Notes under the pieces: generated by a model | Database searches by the model: none | What the model saw: only the letters and a program-made list of their open reading frames with translations | What the model was told of the DNA's origin: nothing | Shown here: piece by piece, positions 44,656 through 54,152 of the stretch | How positions within the stretch are numbered: the stretch's first letter is position 1 | How the letters are laid out: each line of letters starts with the position of its first letter | Made by a program: the position numbers and the translations under genes | Source of the DNA: Alcaligenaceae bacterium | Lineage (GTDB): Bacteria; Pseudomonadota; Gammaproteobacteria; Burkholderiales; Burkholderiaceae_B | DNA: 64,000 bases | Assembly (NCBI GenBank): GCA_013416395.1 | Contig: JACCEP010000007.1 | Location: forward strand, 124,001 to 188,000 | Direction: 5' to 3'

Positions 44656-45636
44656 ATGACCAAGACACATGCGGTACAGCTAACAGAATTTGGTGAGCCA
44701 GATGTAATGCGCCTGGTATCCGCAGACCTGCCTGGCCCCGCTTCAGGCCACGTGCAGCTCAAGCAAACCGCAATAGGCTTCAACTACATTGATGTGTACC
44801 AACGTAGCGGAAAGTATCTGCTACCCACGCCAACAGGATTGGGCCATGAAGCAGCGGGCGTCATCACAGCACTGGGCGATGGCGTTGCCGATTTGCAGGT
44901 AGGCGATCGCGTCATCTATATGAATGCAGGTATAGGTGCCTATGCCACACATCGGAACGTGGCGGCCGAACGTGTCGTCAAATTGCCGGCCGGCATAGAC
45001 GATGAAACGGCCGTGGCAATATTTTTCAAGGCCATGACGGCCCAGTACCTGCTTACCAAAACCTATGTCGTTGGACCAGACGATATCGTATTAGTGCATG
45101 CCGCCGCCGGTGGCGTAGGCCAGATTTTGAGCGGATGGGCCAAAGCCTTGGGTGCCACCGTAATTGGCACAGCCGGGTCACCGGAAAAATGTGCCATTGC
45201 CCGCGATGCCGGATGCGATATTGCCATCGATTATTCTCAGCCTGAATGGGTCTCCCAAGTGGTCGCCGCAACCGACGGCAGTAAAGCATCGGTGGTGTAC
45301 GACTCGGTTGGCCAGCATACTTTTCTAGGCTCGCTCGATTGCGCAAGGCCTTTCGGACACGTGGTGGTATTCGGTGCTGCCTCAGGGCCTATTGCACCGT
45401 TTGATGTCGAGCTGCTGAACAAAAAAGGCTGTCTTTATCTGACGCGCCCCTCTGTTTTCCCGCACAACGCCGATCTGGCAACATTTCGTGCCAATGCCGC
45501 CATGGTGTTCGATGCCTATCGTCAAGGTACCGTGCGCGCGCACATTGGAGCCCGCTTCCCGCTGGCCGAAGTGGCACAGGCACACACCACCGCCCAGAAC
45601 CGGGCAACCACCGGCGCCATTGTTATTGTGCCTTGA
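44656..45636 (+). CDS. qorA: Quinone oxidoreductase (zinc-free medium-chain reductase)
   Basis: The 326-residue enzyme matches QOR-type medium-chain reductases, which reduce quinones with NADPH in the cytoplasm. It lacks the zinc cysteines of alcohol dehydrogenases. The family features are AIGFNYIDVYQRSGKY near residues 40-55, GLGHEAAGVITALG and the Rossmann loop VHAAAGGVGQILSGWAKALG. AGGAG stands about 10 bp before the ATG at 44656. It is convergent with the dctM gene. No regulatory signal is visible. Confidence 0.92.
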   Translation: MTKTHAVQLTEFGEPDVMRLVSADLPGPASGHVQLKQTAIGFNYIDVYQRSGKYLLPTPTGLGHEAAGVITALGDGVADLQVGDRVIYMNAGIGAYATHRNVAAERVVKLPAGIDDETAVAIFFKAMTAQYLLTKTYVVGPDDIVLVHAAAGGVGQILSGWAKALGATVIGTAGSPEKCAIARDAGCDIAIDYSQPEWVSQVVAATDGSKASVVYDSVGQHTFLGSLDCARPFGHVVVFGAASGPIAPFDVELLNKKGCLYLTRPSVFPHNADLATFRANAAMVFDAYRQGTVRAHIGARFPLAEVAQAHTTAQNRATTGAIVIVP

Positions 45637-45678
45637 CCAAATAGATTCAGCCACGGCGCCGGATACCGCAACAGGGGG

Positions 45679-46965
45679 CTATCTGCCCATCATCGTCTCA
45701 GGCAGCCAAAGCGCCAGGGAAGGCATAAAGAGGATTATGAGCAGGACGGCGACCATAAGACCCACATAGGGCGCCGATCCTCTTATGATTAGCCCCAGTT
45801 TGGCATCGGTGATCGCTTTGATGGTAAACAGATTCATCCCCACTGGCGGGGTGATCATAGCGATCTCCAGATTAATCACCAGCAGCACTCCGTACCAGAT
45901 GGGGTTAATGCCCAAATGTGCCATAGCAGGCAATATGACGGGCATGGTGATGAGAATAATGGCAATAGACTCCAGAAACATGCCCAGCACCATTACCAGC
46001 AACATCATCACCAGAATAAAACCAATGGCACCGATATCCTGGGCGACCAGCGATTCGACAATTTGCTGCGGCACCCGCATCTTGGTCAATACATGGCTAA
46101 ATACCGCCGCGCCGGCCAGAATCATGAACAGCATGGCCGATAGCCGGCACGCCTCTTGTGCAGATTCCCATATTTCACGCCAGCCAACGGTTCTATAAAT
46201 TACCACGGTCACAAAGAGCGCCAACCAGACGCCCGCAGCAGCCGCTTCAGTGGCGGTGAAGACACCCATATACATGCCGCCGAGCACAAATATTGGCAGG
46301 ATAATCGCCCAGATTGATTTTCGTAGTGCCGCCCGCATCTCCTTCAAAGAAGCGCGCGCATCACGCTTGATATTCTTTTGTGACGTGGAGCACTTGAACA
46401 TAGACCATGCCACAAACACCCCAGCCATCAGTACGCCCGGCACCACTCCTGCAATGAACAACCCACCAATGGATGTGTCTGTCGTGATGCCATACAAAAT
46501 CATTGGGCCCGAGGGCGGAATAAGAATACCCAGCGTGCCACCAGCCGCAACCGTGCCATAAGCCATTTTGGGATCGTATCCATATCGCAGCATCTGCGGG
46601 ATGGCAACCGACCCTATGGTCAGAGCAGTCGCTACGCTGGAACCTGAGATAGCCGCAAATACCGTACAGGCCAAAATGGTTGCGATGGCAAGCCCGCCCG
46701 GCAAATGACGCGTGAAGGTATAGGCGGCATCGTACAGATCATCAACTACCTTGCCACGAATCATGACGTGAGCCATAAAGGCAAACAGCGGAATCGCAAC
46801 CAGAAGATAACGATTCAACTCACCGAAAATGATCTCGACAACCGAACCCAGGTTGCCCTGTATCAGCAACAACAACCCGCCACCAAATAGCGTTAGGCCC
46901 GCAAAGATGGGGATGCCGGTAAACAGCAACGCCATCAGCCCCAGAATAATGACGATCATAATCAT
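45679..46965 (-). CDS. dctM: TRAP transporter large permease (DctM)
   Basis: The 428-residue membrane protein is the ion-coupled translocation subunit of a TRAP transporter. About 12 segments are seen, with conserved ISGSSVATALTIGSVAIPQML, GTLGILIPPSGPMILYG and the C-terminal EIAMITPPVGMNLFTIKAI. It takes the substrate from DctP and moves it in with sodium. Its ATG overlaps the DctQ stop (ATGA), and the genes are on one transcript with the CoA-enzyme genes upstream. Confidence 0.95.
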   Translation of the reverse strand: MIMIVIILGLMALLFTGIPIFAGLTLFGGGLLLLIQGNLGSVVEIIFGELNRYLLVAIPLFAFMAHVMIRGKVVDDLYDAAYTFTRHLPGGLAIATILACTVFAAISGSSVATALTIGSVAIPQMLRYGYDPKMAYGTVAAGGTLGILIPPSGPMILYGITTDTSIGGLFIAGVVPGVLMAGVFVAWSMFKCSTSQKNIKRDARASLKEMRAALRKSIWAIILPIFVLGGMYMGVFTATEAAAAGVWLALFVTVVIYRTVGWREIWESAQEACRLSAMLFMILAGAAVFSHVLTKMRVPQQIVESLVAQDIGAIGFILVMMLLVMVLGMFLESIAIILITMPVILPAMAHLGINPIWYGVLLVINLEIAMITPPVGMNLFTIKAITDAKLGLIIRGSAPYVGLMVAVLLIILFMPSLALWLPETMMGR

Positions 46966-47525
46966 TGATCGCCCTCCGTAACCGGGAAGGGATGGACGAC
47001 GCGAATAATACTACGCCATAAAATTTCCATGGCGACAATGGCCAGTAAAACACCGCCTAGCGGCAGCAGCAGCTGGAGCATCCAGATAGGTAGTTCCAGA
47101 TGCCCTTCTGTCAGACTGCCGATCATGCGTGACAGCGCCACAGCTTTCCACCCGTTGATGATGAGCAACGCCGAAGTGGCGAACACGGCCAGACATGCCC
47201 AGATACGGGTCCAAGGCACGATCCTGGCCGGAAGCAGATCGATCAGAATATCGACACCAATGTGCCCATTTCTGCGCAGCACGTCAGGTGCTGCGAACAT
47301 GACAATGGCAGTCAGTGAGAAGGCGACAACCTCATCGCCGCCCAGCATAGGCACCGAAAACAGGTAGCGCATCAGCACCGCAACCCCGACGACGACAAGG
47401 TCAAAGATCACCAGAATTGTGGCGATGGCCAGCGTGACACGGCACAGCGCCTTCACAAACTTTCCGTAGGCGATCAGCCACGGGCCATCGTCAGGCTCTA
47501 CCCGACGGAGCACATCATGCGACAT
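46962..47525 (-). CDS. dctQ: TRAP transporter small permease (DctQ)
   Basis: The 187-residue protein has four membrane segments and the DctQ pattern (FVKALCRVTLAIATILVIFDL, RYLFSVPMLGGDEVVAFSL, RRNGHIGVDILIDLLPARI). It forms the membrane complex with DctM and helps the substrate-binding protein dock. AAGGG stands before the ATG at 47525. It lies 17 bp after the dctP stop. Confidence 0.93.
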   Translation of the reverse strand: MSHDVLRRVEPDDGPWLIAYGKFVKALCRVTLAIATILVIFDLVVVGVAVLMRYLFSVPMLGGDEVVAFSLTAIVMFAAPDVLRRNGHIGVDILIDLLPARIVPWTRIWACLAVFATSALLIINGWKAVALSRMIGSLTEGHLELPIWMLQLLLPLGGVLLAIVAMEILWRSIIRVVHPFPVTEGDQ

Positions 47526-47542
47526 ATCTATCCCTTGCGCTG

Positions 47543-48538
47543 TTACAGTTCATCGAGGAGCTTGATCAGCTCTCGCCCTTTATCACCCGTAGATTCAAGG
47601 AATGTATCGCGCACTGCGGGCTGTATGACTGCCTTCATGGCGTCGGCCTGCCCCGAAGTCAGCACAATTGCATCCATGCCCTCATCGTTCAGTTTCTTGA
47701 TGTCTGCAGGGTCGACGCCGTCGCGTGTAATCAGCGAGGCTTGAACCGCTACGTCGGCGGCACGTTGTATACCTGCCTGAACGTCTTTAGGCAGCCCATC
47801 CCACCAAGCGGGGTTAACGACAAGGTTGTCGTACACCAGAAATATCGGTGTAGCGGCACCAAACTGCTGCACTTCATAATATCTGCGGGCACTAGCGGCC
47901 TGGACACCGGTCAGCGCTGCATCAATGACTTTTGTCTGCAGCGCCTGATAAACCTCCGAACCTGGCATAGACACAGGCACAGCACCCATGGCGATCAAAC
48001 CAGAATCAAACAGCTTGTTCAGTCCGCGCATCTTGACGCCCTTGAACTTCTCAGGCGCGTCCAGCAAGTGATTGGATGAGGTAAAGATGAGATCATTGGT
48101 ATCGACGATCCAGCCAATATTCTTCACACCCTTCTTGGCCATCGCCTCATCGAGCAACTGCGCCGGCTTCGAACCGATGAAGGCCTTTTGTTTTGCAGGC
48201 GAGCTCATGAAAAAGGGAATTTGTGTAACGGCCATTTCAGGAATCGTGCCACCCCACTGTATAGAAAGTATGAGCGCAGACTCGACCTGGCCACTTGCCA
48301 CAGCCGCATGGTGTTGCTGTGGTTTGAAAAGCTGAGCGGCGCCAAACAACTGCACCTCGACCTTGCCCTTGGTTTCCGTGGCCACATTCTGGGCAAACTG
48401 CTCCATAAGCTTGGCACTGTGGTGCGCGGGCGGAAACTGATGACTGATACGCATCGTATAGTCGGCCGCCTGTGCAAGCCCTGTGGACATCATCAGGGTC
48501 ACGGCAACGACCGTTAGTTTTTTTAGATAGTGGTTCAT
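47543..48538 (-). CDS. dctP: TRAP transporter substrate-binding protein (DctP)
   Basis: The 331-residue receptor has a Sec signal (MNHYLKKLTVVAVTLMMSTG to AQAADY). The mature part has the DctP fold: TMRISHQFPPAHHSAKLMEQ, then FKGVKMRGLNKLFDSGL, with a conserved arginine that usually holds the carboxylate of the ligand. GGAGGAAG precedes the ATG at 48538. An intercistronic hairpin AGGACC-N5-GGTCCT lies just upstream, which may let this gene be translated or stabilised at a higher level than its partners. The substrate is likely an organic acid processed by the upstream CoA-transferase and lyase. Confidence 0.94.
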   Translation of the reverse strand: MNHYLKKLTVVAVTLMMSTGLAQAADYTMRISHQFPPAHHSAKLMEQFAQNVATETKGKVEVQLFGAAQLFKPQQHHAAVASGQVESALILSIQWGGTIPEMAVTQIPFFMSSPAKQKAFIGSKPAQLLDEAMAKKGVKNIGWIVDTNDLIFTSSNHLLDAPEKFKGVKMRGLNKLFDSGLIAMGAVPVSMPGSEVYQALQTKVIDAALTGVQAASARRYYEVQQFGAATPIFLVYDNLVVNPAWWDGLPKDVQAGIQRAADVAVQASLITRDGVDPADIKKLNDEGMDAIVLTSGQADAMKAVIQPAVRDTFLESTGDKGRELIKLLDEL

Positions 48539-48551
48539 GTCTTCCTCCAGT

Positions 48552-48568
48552 AGGACCTTTTTGGTCCT
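48552..48568 (-). promoter_or_regulatory. Intercistronic hairpin between the lyase gene and dctP
   Basis: AGGACC and GGTCCT form a perfect 6-bp stem with a 5-nt loop, directly upstream of the dctP ribosome binding site on the transcript. As the receptor is needed in excess over the permeases, a processing or stabilising site is plausible here. No U-tract follows on the minus strand, so full termination is unlikely. Confidence 0.4.
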
Positions 48569-48598
48569 GGTTTTATTGAACGAGCTTTGCGAAAAAAC

Positions 48599-49555
48599 TC
48601 AAGCCTGTGTTGCAAGCCAGCGCTGTGTTTTAGGCAAGCCTGATCGAGCCAGCCCTCCGAACAATTCTTCATCTGGCATTGCACGGGCAAGAATCTTGCG
48701 CACGTCGACCAGTCGGTCAATATCTATGCCTGTGGCCAGACCCATTGACTCGCATAAAAACACCAGGTCTTCAAACACCACATTGCCACTTGCTCCTGGC
48801 GCAAACGGGCAACCTCCCAAGCCACCCAGTGAGCCATCCAAAATACGTACGCCCTCGTCCAACGCGGCGGCAGCGTTGGCAATGGCCATGCCTCGCGTAT
48901 CGTGAAAATGGGCAGCCAAAGGAGTGGCCCCCGCCAGTTTGCGGGCGTCAGCCATCAACGCCCCCACCGCCTTCGGGCCCGCGTACCCCACTGTATCGGC
49001 CAGTGAAATCACATCAGCGCCGGCCTCCAGACTGGCCTCAACCAATTTCAGGACTTCGGTGGCTTGTACATCTCCTTCGATGGAACAGCCAAAAGCCATT
49101 GCAATGCCTATCGTTAGAATCGGAGCGTCCGGCCCTCTCTCGTCACGCATGGCCGCAATTCTGCCGGCAAGCTGCAGCGCTTCCAGGCGCGAACGGCGCG
49201 TGTTCGCCTGGCTATGTCCTTCGGTGGCCGACAACACAAAGACCATTTCATCAACATTAGCCTGTAGCGCGTCTTCAGCACCACGCTCATTCAGGGTGAG
49301 CGCGGCCACATGAGCACCTGGCAGCGATTTTGTGGCGCTAACTATGTCGCGCACATCAGAAAACTGGGGAAACCTGCTGGCCGGGAGAAAGGAACCCACC
49401 TCGAACATCCTGACACCCGCCGCATGCTCCTGTTTGAGCCACTGCAGTTTTGATGCGGTATCGGGAAAGCTGCGAACAAGCTGCAATCCGTCGCGCAACC
49501 CCACTTCGCGCAGCGTCACCTGAAAATCGGGATAGATCATGCTAAGCCGGCTCAT
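48599..49555 (-). CDS. Hydroxymethylglutaryl-CoA lyase family protein
   Basis: The 318-residue protein is a DRE-TIM metallolyase of the HMG-CoA lyase type. The N-terminal metal site is REVGLRDGLQ. AHFHDTRGMAIANAAAALDEG supplies the second set of metal-binding residues. The signature SLGGLGGCPFAPGASGN holds the conserved active-site cysteine. It would cleave a 3-hydroxy-3-methyl-type acyl-CoA such as HMG-CoA or a relative into two smaller acyl units. It overlaps the CoA-transferase gene by 4 bp (ATGA), and the TRAP genes follow. Confidence 0.93.
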   Translation of the reverse strand: MSRLSMIYPDFQVTLREVGLRDGLQLVRSFPDTASKLQWLKQEHAAGVRMFEVGSFLPASRFPQFSDVRDIVSATKSLPGAHVAALTLNERGAEDALQANVDEMVFVLSATEGHSQANTRRSRLEALQLAGRIAAMRDERGPDAPILTIGIAMAFGCSIEGDVQATEVLKLVEASLEAGADVISLADTVGYAGPKAVGALMADARKLAGATPLAAHFHDTRGMAIANAAAALDEGVRILDGSLGGLGGCPFAPGASGNVVFEDLVFLCESMGLATGIDIDRLVDVRKILARAMPDEELFGGLARSGLPKTQRWLATQA

Positions 49556-50736
49556 GTCTGCACCTCCTCAACGCCACGCGCAAGGGCAATGGCATTGTTG
49601 TCCAAACCCAACGATGCAAGAACGGCATCTGTATCCTGCCCTGTGGCAGGAACATCGCCACCACCGGTCATCAATTTACGATCTACCTCAAACGGCAGTG
49701 AAGGTGCCCGAAAACTGGAGCCATCCGGACACTTGGATACGGCAATGCCGCCTGGGCGCATTACATGGGGGTCATCATACATATCGCAGGGCCGGGCTAT
49801 CGGTGAGAATGGGATGCCATTGGCCTCGAACTGCTTACTGAGCGTTTCAGTATCAAAGGTCGCAATTTTCTCGGCCACCACTGGAATCGTCCAACTGCGG
49901 GCCTCAATCTGTTTCATCCGGTTCGAAAGACGAGGATCGGACAGAAAGGCATCAAGCCCGAGCAACTTGCAGACTATGGCCCACTGACCTTCGGTCACGG
50001 CGCCTACAAACAGTTGTTGGCCGTTTTTGTCGCGGAAAATGTCATATATAGGCCAAGAAAACTCACGTTCTGGCATGGGTGGCGGGTTCTTGCCCTCCAG
50101 TTCAAACTGCACCATATGCTGCGCAACCAGCAACAAGCAGTTCTCGAACAACCCGATTCTCATTTCATGACCCTTGCCGGTTTCCTTGCGCTCTATAAGA
50201 GCCGCCAGCACCGAAAAGGCGGCAAACAAACCACCCATAATGTCATTGGCAGACGAACCAACGCGCAGCGGCGTGCCTGTCGGCCCCGTCATATAGGCCA
50301 GCCCCGTCATCATTTGCACCACTTCGTCCAGTGCTGTCCGGTCCTGATAAGGCCCAGACAGAAAACCCTTACACGATGCGATGATCAGTTTTGGAAACTG
50401 GCGTTTAAGTTGCTCGGGATCGGCGCCAACCTTGGCGAGCGACGCATCCCTGAAGTTTTCGACGAACACGTCGGCCGTGGCGAGCAGACTATTGAGTGCA
50501 GCCCTACCCTCGTCGGTCTTCAGATCTAGCTGCACAGATTTCTTGCCGCGATTAAACAGCGGGAACATAGGCCGACCCATGCCAGAAAGATGCCGTGTCT
50601 TGTCGCCGCCAGGTGGTTCCACCTTGATGACTTCCGCGCCCAGATATCCCAGAAACATGCCACAGGATGGCCCCATGATCATGTGACTCATTTCGACAAC
50701 CCGCAAACCTGCCAGTGGTGAAAATGCCTTGTCCAT
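49552..50736 (-). CDS. CaiB/BaiF family (class III) CoA-transferase
   Basis: The 394-residue enzyme is a type III CoA-transferase. It opens with PLAGLRVVEMSHMIMGPSCG and has YLGAEVIKVEPPGGDKTRHL, RGKKSVQLDLKTDEGRAAL and ADVFVENFRDASLAKVG, all standard for the family. The catalytic aspartate is expected near YQDRTALDEVVQMMTGLAY. It moves CoA from a donor such as succinyl-CoA to the imported acid, which the lyase then splits. It is first in a five-gene operon with the lyase and the TRAP transporter. GGAGGAG precedes the ATG at 50736, and the LysR gene is divergent. Confidence 0.93.
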   Translation of the reverse strand: MDKAFSPLAGLRVVEMSHMIMGPSCGMFLGYLGAEVIKVEPPGGDKTRHLSGMGRPMFPLFNRGKKSVQLDLKTDEGRAALNSLLATADVFVENFRDASLAKVGADPEQLKRQFPKLIIASCKGFLSGPYQDRTALDEVVQMMTGLAYMTGPTGTPLRVGSSANDIMGGLFAAFSVLAALIERKETGKGHEMRIGLFENCLLLVAQHMVQFELEGKNPPPMPEREFSWPIYDIFRDKNGQQLFVGAVTEGQWAIVCKLLGLDAFLSDPRLSNRMKQIEARSWTIPVVAEKIATFDTETLSKQFEANGIPFSPIARPCDMYDDPHVMRPGGIAVSKCPDGSSFRAPSLPFEVDRKLMTGGGDVPATGQDTDAVLASLGLDNNAIALARGVEEVQT

Positions 50737-50763
50737 TCAGAAACTCCTCCAATATGAATGCAG

Positions 50764-50778
50764 AATATCATTGATATT
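50764..50778. promoter_or_regulatory. Dyad in the CoA-transferase/LysR control region
   Basis: AATATC-ATT-GATATT is a 15-bp perfect inverted repeat in the 94-bp divergent region. A TATAAT on the minus strand (plus-strand positions 50790-50795) lies close by. A second repeat TTGAA-N17-TTCAA (50778-50804) overlaps it. A LysR protein encoded next to it is the natural candidate ligand for these sites. Confidence 0.45.
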
Positions 50779-50830
50779 TGAATCAGAAAATTATATTGTT
50801 TCAATCACTGCGTTCGATAAAGTTGAGACC

Positions 50831-51796
50831 ATGGATATCCGACAACTACGTACTTTCGTTGCCATCTACGAGTCAGGCGGCATTTCACGCGCCGCTGAAG
50901 CTGAGCGCACGGCACCCTCCGTACTAAGCCACCACCTGGCCAACCTGGAGGCACAATTTTCCAAACCGCTGTTTGTGCGTAACCCACGCGGGTTGATACC
51001 CACTGAATATGGGCAACGTCTGTATTCTCATGCGGTGCAAATATTGCGCGCCCTGCGACTGGCCAAAGAAGACATGAACAATATGTCGGGCGAAATCAGT
51101 GGCACGGTGGCGATCGGCATGGCCTATACGGCTCTGGAAGGCATAGGCAAAAATCTGATGCGTATTGTGCTGCAAGAGTATCCTAAACTATCGCTTATGC
51201 TGTCCGAAACCCTGTCAGGCAGTACCATTGAACAAATGACTGACGCACACGTAGATCTGGCACTTGCGTATAACGCCACCCAAGATCCCCGTCTGCATGT
51301 CACACCACTGCTCGAAGAACGCATGATTTGCATCGGCAAGAAAGAAATCATCGGCGACACCACATCGCCTATTACCGTCAAAAAACTTCTAACACTCCCC
51401 TTTGTTCTGTTGCGTCGCGGTACATCCGGCCGCTCCATCATGAACGATCCGCGATTGCAAAAGCAATTTGAGCAAAGCGCGCGTGTACAAACCGACAACG
51501 TCAATGCGGCGATTTTGTTTGTCGAAGAGGGTTACGGCTGCGTAATCGGGTCAAGATCGTATCTGCGCAAGCAGCTACAGTCAGGTGCAGTAGCCTATCG
51601 GGATATTGTCAAACCTAAGCTATTGCGCACACTGTATCTGTGCGAGCATGTCGACAAACCACCATCGCGTGCCGTGGACGCTGTAAAGCAACTAGTCATC
51701 AACCTGATTACCGAAGAGGTTCAGCAACATCGGTGGGATTGTGAACGCATCCTGTACGGCGCGAGGTCGTTAGATACCCCCCCACCCTTTAATTAA
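50831..51796 (+). CDS. LysR family transcriptional regulator
   Basis: The 321-residue protein begins MDIRQLRTFVAIYESGGISR, the usual LysR helix-turn-helix. The frame is open 34 codons further upstream, but those cover the promoter region, so the ATG at 50831 is preferred. The effector domain starts around residue 90 (GTVAIGMAYTALEGIG). It is divergent from the CoA-transferase-lyase-TRAP operon and most probably controls it. The C-terminus is somewhat longer than average and ends in a Pro-rich tail. Confidence 0.92.
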   Translation: MDIRQLRTFVAIYESGGISRAAEAERTAPSVLSHHLANLEAQFSKPLFVRNPRGLIPTEYGQRLYSHAVQILRALRLAKEDMNNMSGEISGTVAIGMAYTALEGIGKNLMRIVLQEYPKLSLMLSETLSGSTIEQMTDAHVDLALAYNATQDPRLHVTPLLEERMICIGKKEIIGDTTSPITVKKLLTLPFVLLRRGTSGRSIMNDPRLQKQFEQSARVQTDNVNAAILFVEEGYGCVIGSRSYLRKQLQSGAVAYRDIVKPKLLRTLYLCEHVDKPPSRAVDAVKQLVINLITEEVQQHRWDCERILYGARSLDTPPPFN

Positions 51797-52269
51797 ACAC
51801 GTTAAGCACCAAGCAAGGTTTTAACTATCTGGCGGAATTCCTGAGGCCGATTCGCTTCTCTTTGGTAGATGAATCCGACCAGGAAGGCATCGGCGACTAT
51901 ATTCGCATTACATAGCCTGCTTCGTGCGTTACGTTTCGTTTCGTTTCGTCGTCGAGTCTAACGATCAGTGCCACAAGATTGCAGCTACGCCCGGACACAG
52001 CTGTAGGCAACAATTGTTCGTTCAAAAACAATAATCTGAAACTGTCCAAAGGTAACGAGCTTTAGCTCTCCTAAAGACACTACATCTCTATCTGTTTATA
52101 CTTTCAACTGACGCGGCACGGGTCTACCGTGCAGCCTAACCCGATGGTGTCCACGCCATTGCGCATACAGCATCGACATAACAAACAAACTCGGGAGACA
52201 AGACGCAGCGCAGGGTGAGGCGGCACCAAACAGCAGGTCGCACGCAGCGTGGCAGCGTCATAAACCATT
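51797..52269. other. Intergenic region before the NMT1-type ABC cassette
   Basis: This 473-bp gap has no supported gene. It holds a short TTTCG direct repeat (near 51937-51950) and a CAACAATTGTT-type dyad near 52008-52018. A promoter for the following ABC operon should lie near 52060-52200, but no clear hexamer pair or terminator was found. Confidence 0.45.
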
Positions 52270-53337
52270 ATGGCCAACCAAACCAAAATTATGCAGTTAA
52301 AGCGCCGGCAATTGCTGCTGGCATCCGGCGCAATGTCGTGTATTGGCATGTTCGGGGCCGGCACTGCCCAGGCCGCCGACTTAAAAGAGATCTCCTACGG
52401 GCAAGGCAGCATAGACCCAATCTTCACCGCCGGCTATGTTGCGCTGGCGCAAGGCTATTTCGCCGATGCCGGTCTGGATGTTAAATACCTGAACACGCAA
52501 AGTGGCCCGCGCACCAACCAGCTATTGGCTGCGCGCCAGATTATGGTGGGTGCAACCGCTGCCACGGCGGCACCGGCCCTCACTATTGCAGGCAAACCAG
52601 CAGCACTGATTTTTGGCTTTGATCGCCGCATGACCTACGCCAATGTGCTGGTGCGTAAAGCCGACTACGACAGTGGCAAATTCCGCACACTCAAAGATCT
52701 GGACGGCCAGAAAATCGGTGCAACGCAACCGGGCTCGGTGACGGCACTCATGGCCATTTATCTGATGCAACAGGCGGGCATAGGCAACAAGGTGGATATT
52801 CGCCCGCTTGGTGATCTGGCCACCATGCTTGCTGCCCTGAAGACAGGTTCAGTAGCAGCCACAATGGCGACAGCATCGATGATGGAGCAAGCCGTTGCCG
52901 AAGGCTGGGGCACGCCCATTTTTAACGGCATCGATAGTAAAGTCTGGAATGAATACATGAAGGGCGATGTACCTGGCATCGCCGCGTACGCGTTGGTGGA
53001 CGACATCGAAAAGCGCCCCGAAGACATCCAGCATTTCGTCGATGGCATGGTCAAGGCTCAGGATTACATCAACGACCACACACCCGAAGAAATTACCGAC
53101 GTCGTCTACAAAGACTATCTCAAAGCACTCAGCCGCCCTTCTGTGCTCAAGGCCGTGACAGACTACAAGGCCAATGTCTGGCTCAAGGACAACATCATTA
53201 CCGAAGAAGCGTACAACCGTATGGCTGCCATCATGGGCGACGGGCGGCAGTTTTCCAATGAGCAGATGAAAACCGTGCCCTATGAAAAATGCGTGAACAT
53301 GTCATTTGTCCGCAAAGCCAGAGGCATGGCATCGTGA
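52270..53337 (+). CDS. NMT1/THI5-like ABC transporter substrate-binding protein
   Basis: The 355-residue receptor has a signal with KRRQLLLASGA, Tat-like, ending AQAADLKE. The mature part shows the SsuA/TauA/THI5 fold: ISYGQGSIDPIFTAGYVALAQG, YFADAGLDVKYL and LLAARQIMVGATAATAAP. Such proteins bind sulfonates, nitrate or pyrimidine and other small organic ligands. The ATG at 52270 or at 52291 could be the start. The ATPase gene overlaps by 4 bp (GTGA). It is the first gene of a three-gene importer. The ligand is not known. Confidence 0.9.
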   Translation: MANQTKIMQLKRRQLLLASGAMSCIGMFGAGTAQAADLKEISYGQGSIDPIFTAGYVALAQGYFADAGLDVKYLNTQSGPRTNQLLAARQIMVGATAATAAPALTIAGKPAALIFGFDRRMTYANVLVRKADYDSGKFRTLKDLDGQKIGATQPGSVTALMAIYLMQQAGIGNKVDIRPLGDLATMLAALKTGSVAATMATASMMEQAVAEGWGTPIFNGIDSKVWNEYMKGDVPGIAAYALVDDIEKRPEDIQHFVDGMVKAQDYINDHTPEEITDVVYKDYLKALSRPSVLKAVTDYKANVWLKDNIITEEAYNRMAAIMGDGRQFSNEQMKTVPYEKCVNMSFVRKARGMAS

Positions 53338-54104
53338 TTGAACTGCGCGGCGTCTCCAAGGCGTTCCAGACCGACAGTGGCTATACATGGGCAGTGGGCA
53401 ACGTATCGCTCAAGATCGAACAGGGTGAATTCGTTTCCATTGTCGGGCCTTCGGGCTGCGGCAAAAGCACCCTGCTGAATATGATTGCCGGCTTTCTGGA
53501 GCCAACCGCAGGCACAATAGAAATCGACGGCGTGCCCGTCAAAGGCAAGCTACACCCAACACTGGGCTATATCTTTCAGAAAGACACATTACTGCCCTGG
53601 TACAACGTCTACAAAAATGTGGCATTGGGCCTGCGTTTTCACGGTGTGCCTGAAAAGCAGGTCAAACAGAAAGTGGCTCAGCTGCTTGAACTAGGTCACC
53701 TTACGGGGTTTGAGCACGCGTTCCCACACCAGCTTTCCGGCGGCATGCGCCGGCGTGTGGCCCTGCTCATGAGCCTTGCCGTTGAACCGCGCCTGTTAAT
53801 GCTGGACGAACCGTTCGGCGCGCTCGACACGCACACCAAAACTCACCTGCATCACGAACTGATGGAGATCTGGCGCAAGCTCGGCCAGACCATCGTCATG
53901 GTGACGCATGATCTTGACGAAGCCATAACCCTTTCGGATCGCGTTGTGGTGTTGTCTTCACCGCCGAGCGAGGTGCTGCTGGATGAGCGCATTGATCTTG
54001 CACACCCGCGAGATGTCTTCACCGTCAGGGAGAGCCCACAGTTTGTGGCCCATTTCCAGAGTATCTGGAGTGTGCTGGGACAACAGTTCCGCGCAGCGGC
54101 CTGA
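53334..54104 (+). CDS. ABC transporter ATP-binding protein (SsuB/TauB type)
   Basis: The 256-residue ATPase begins with GTG at 53334, which overlaps the receptor stop. Walker A is GPSGCGKST, the signature LSGGMRRRVALLMSLA, Walker B RLLMLDEPFGALD, and the switch histidine lies in VTHDLDEAITLSD. The D-loop and the short length fit the nitrate/sulfonate/taurine subfamily. It powers the permease encoded 48 bp downstream. Confidence 0.93.
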   Translation: MIELRGVSKAFQTDSGYTWAVGNVSLKIEQGEFVSIVGPSGCGKSTLLNMIAGFLEPTAGTIEIDGVPVKGKLHPTLGYIFQKDTLLPWYNVYKNVALGLRFHGVPEKQVKQKVAQLLELGHLTGFEHAFPHQLSGGMRRRVALLMSLAVEPRLLMLDEPFGALDTHTKTHLHHELMEIWRKLGQTIVMVTHDLDEAITLSDRVVVLSSPPSEVLLDERIDLAHPRDVFTVRESPQFVAHFQSIWSVLGQQFRAAA

Positions 54105-54152
54105 ATCACACGATGCATTCGCCCTGCGGGCAGGGCGAGCCGAGGTAGAAAC

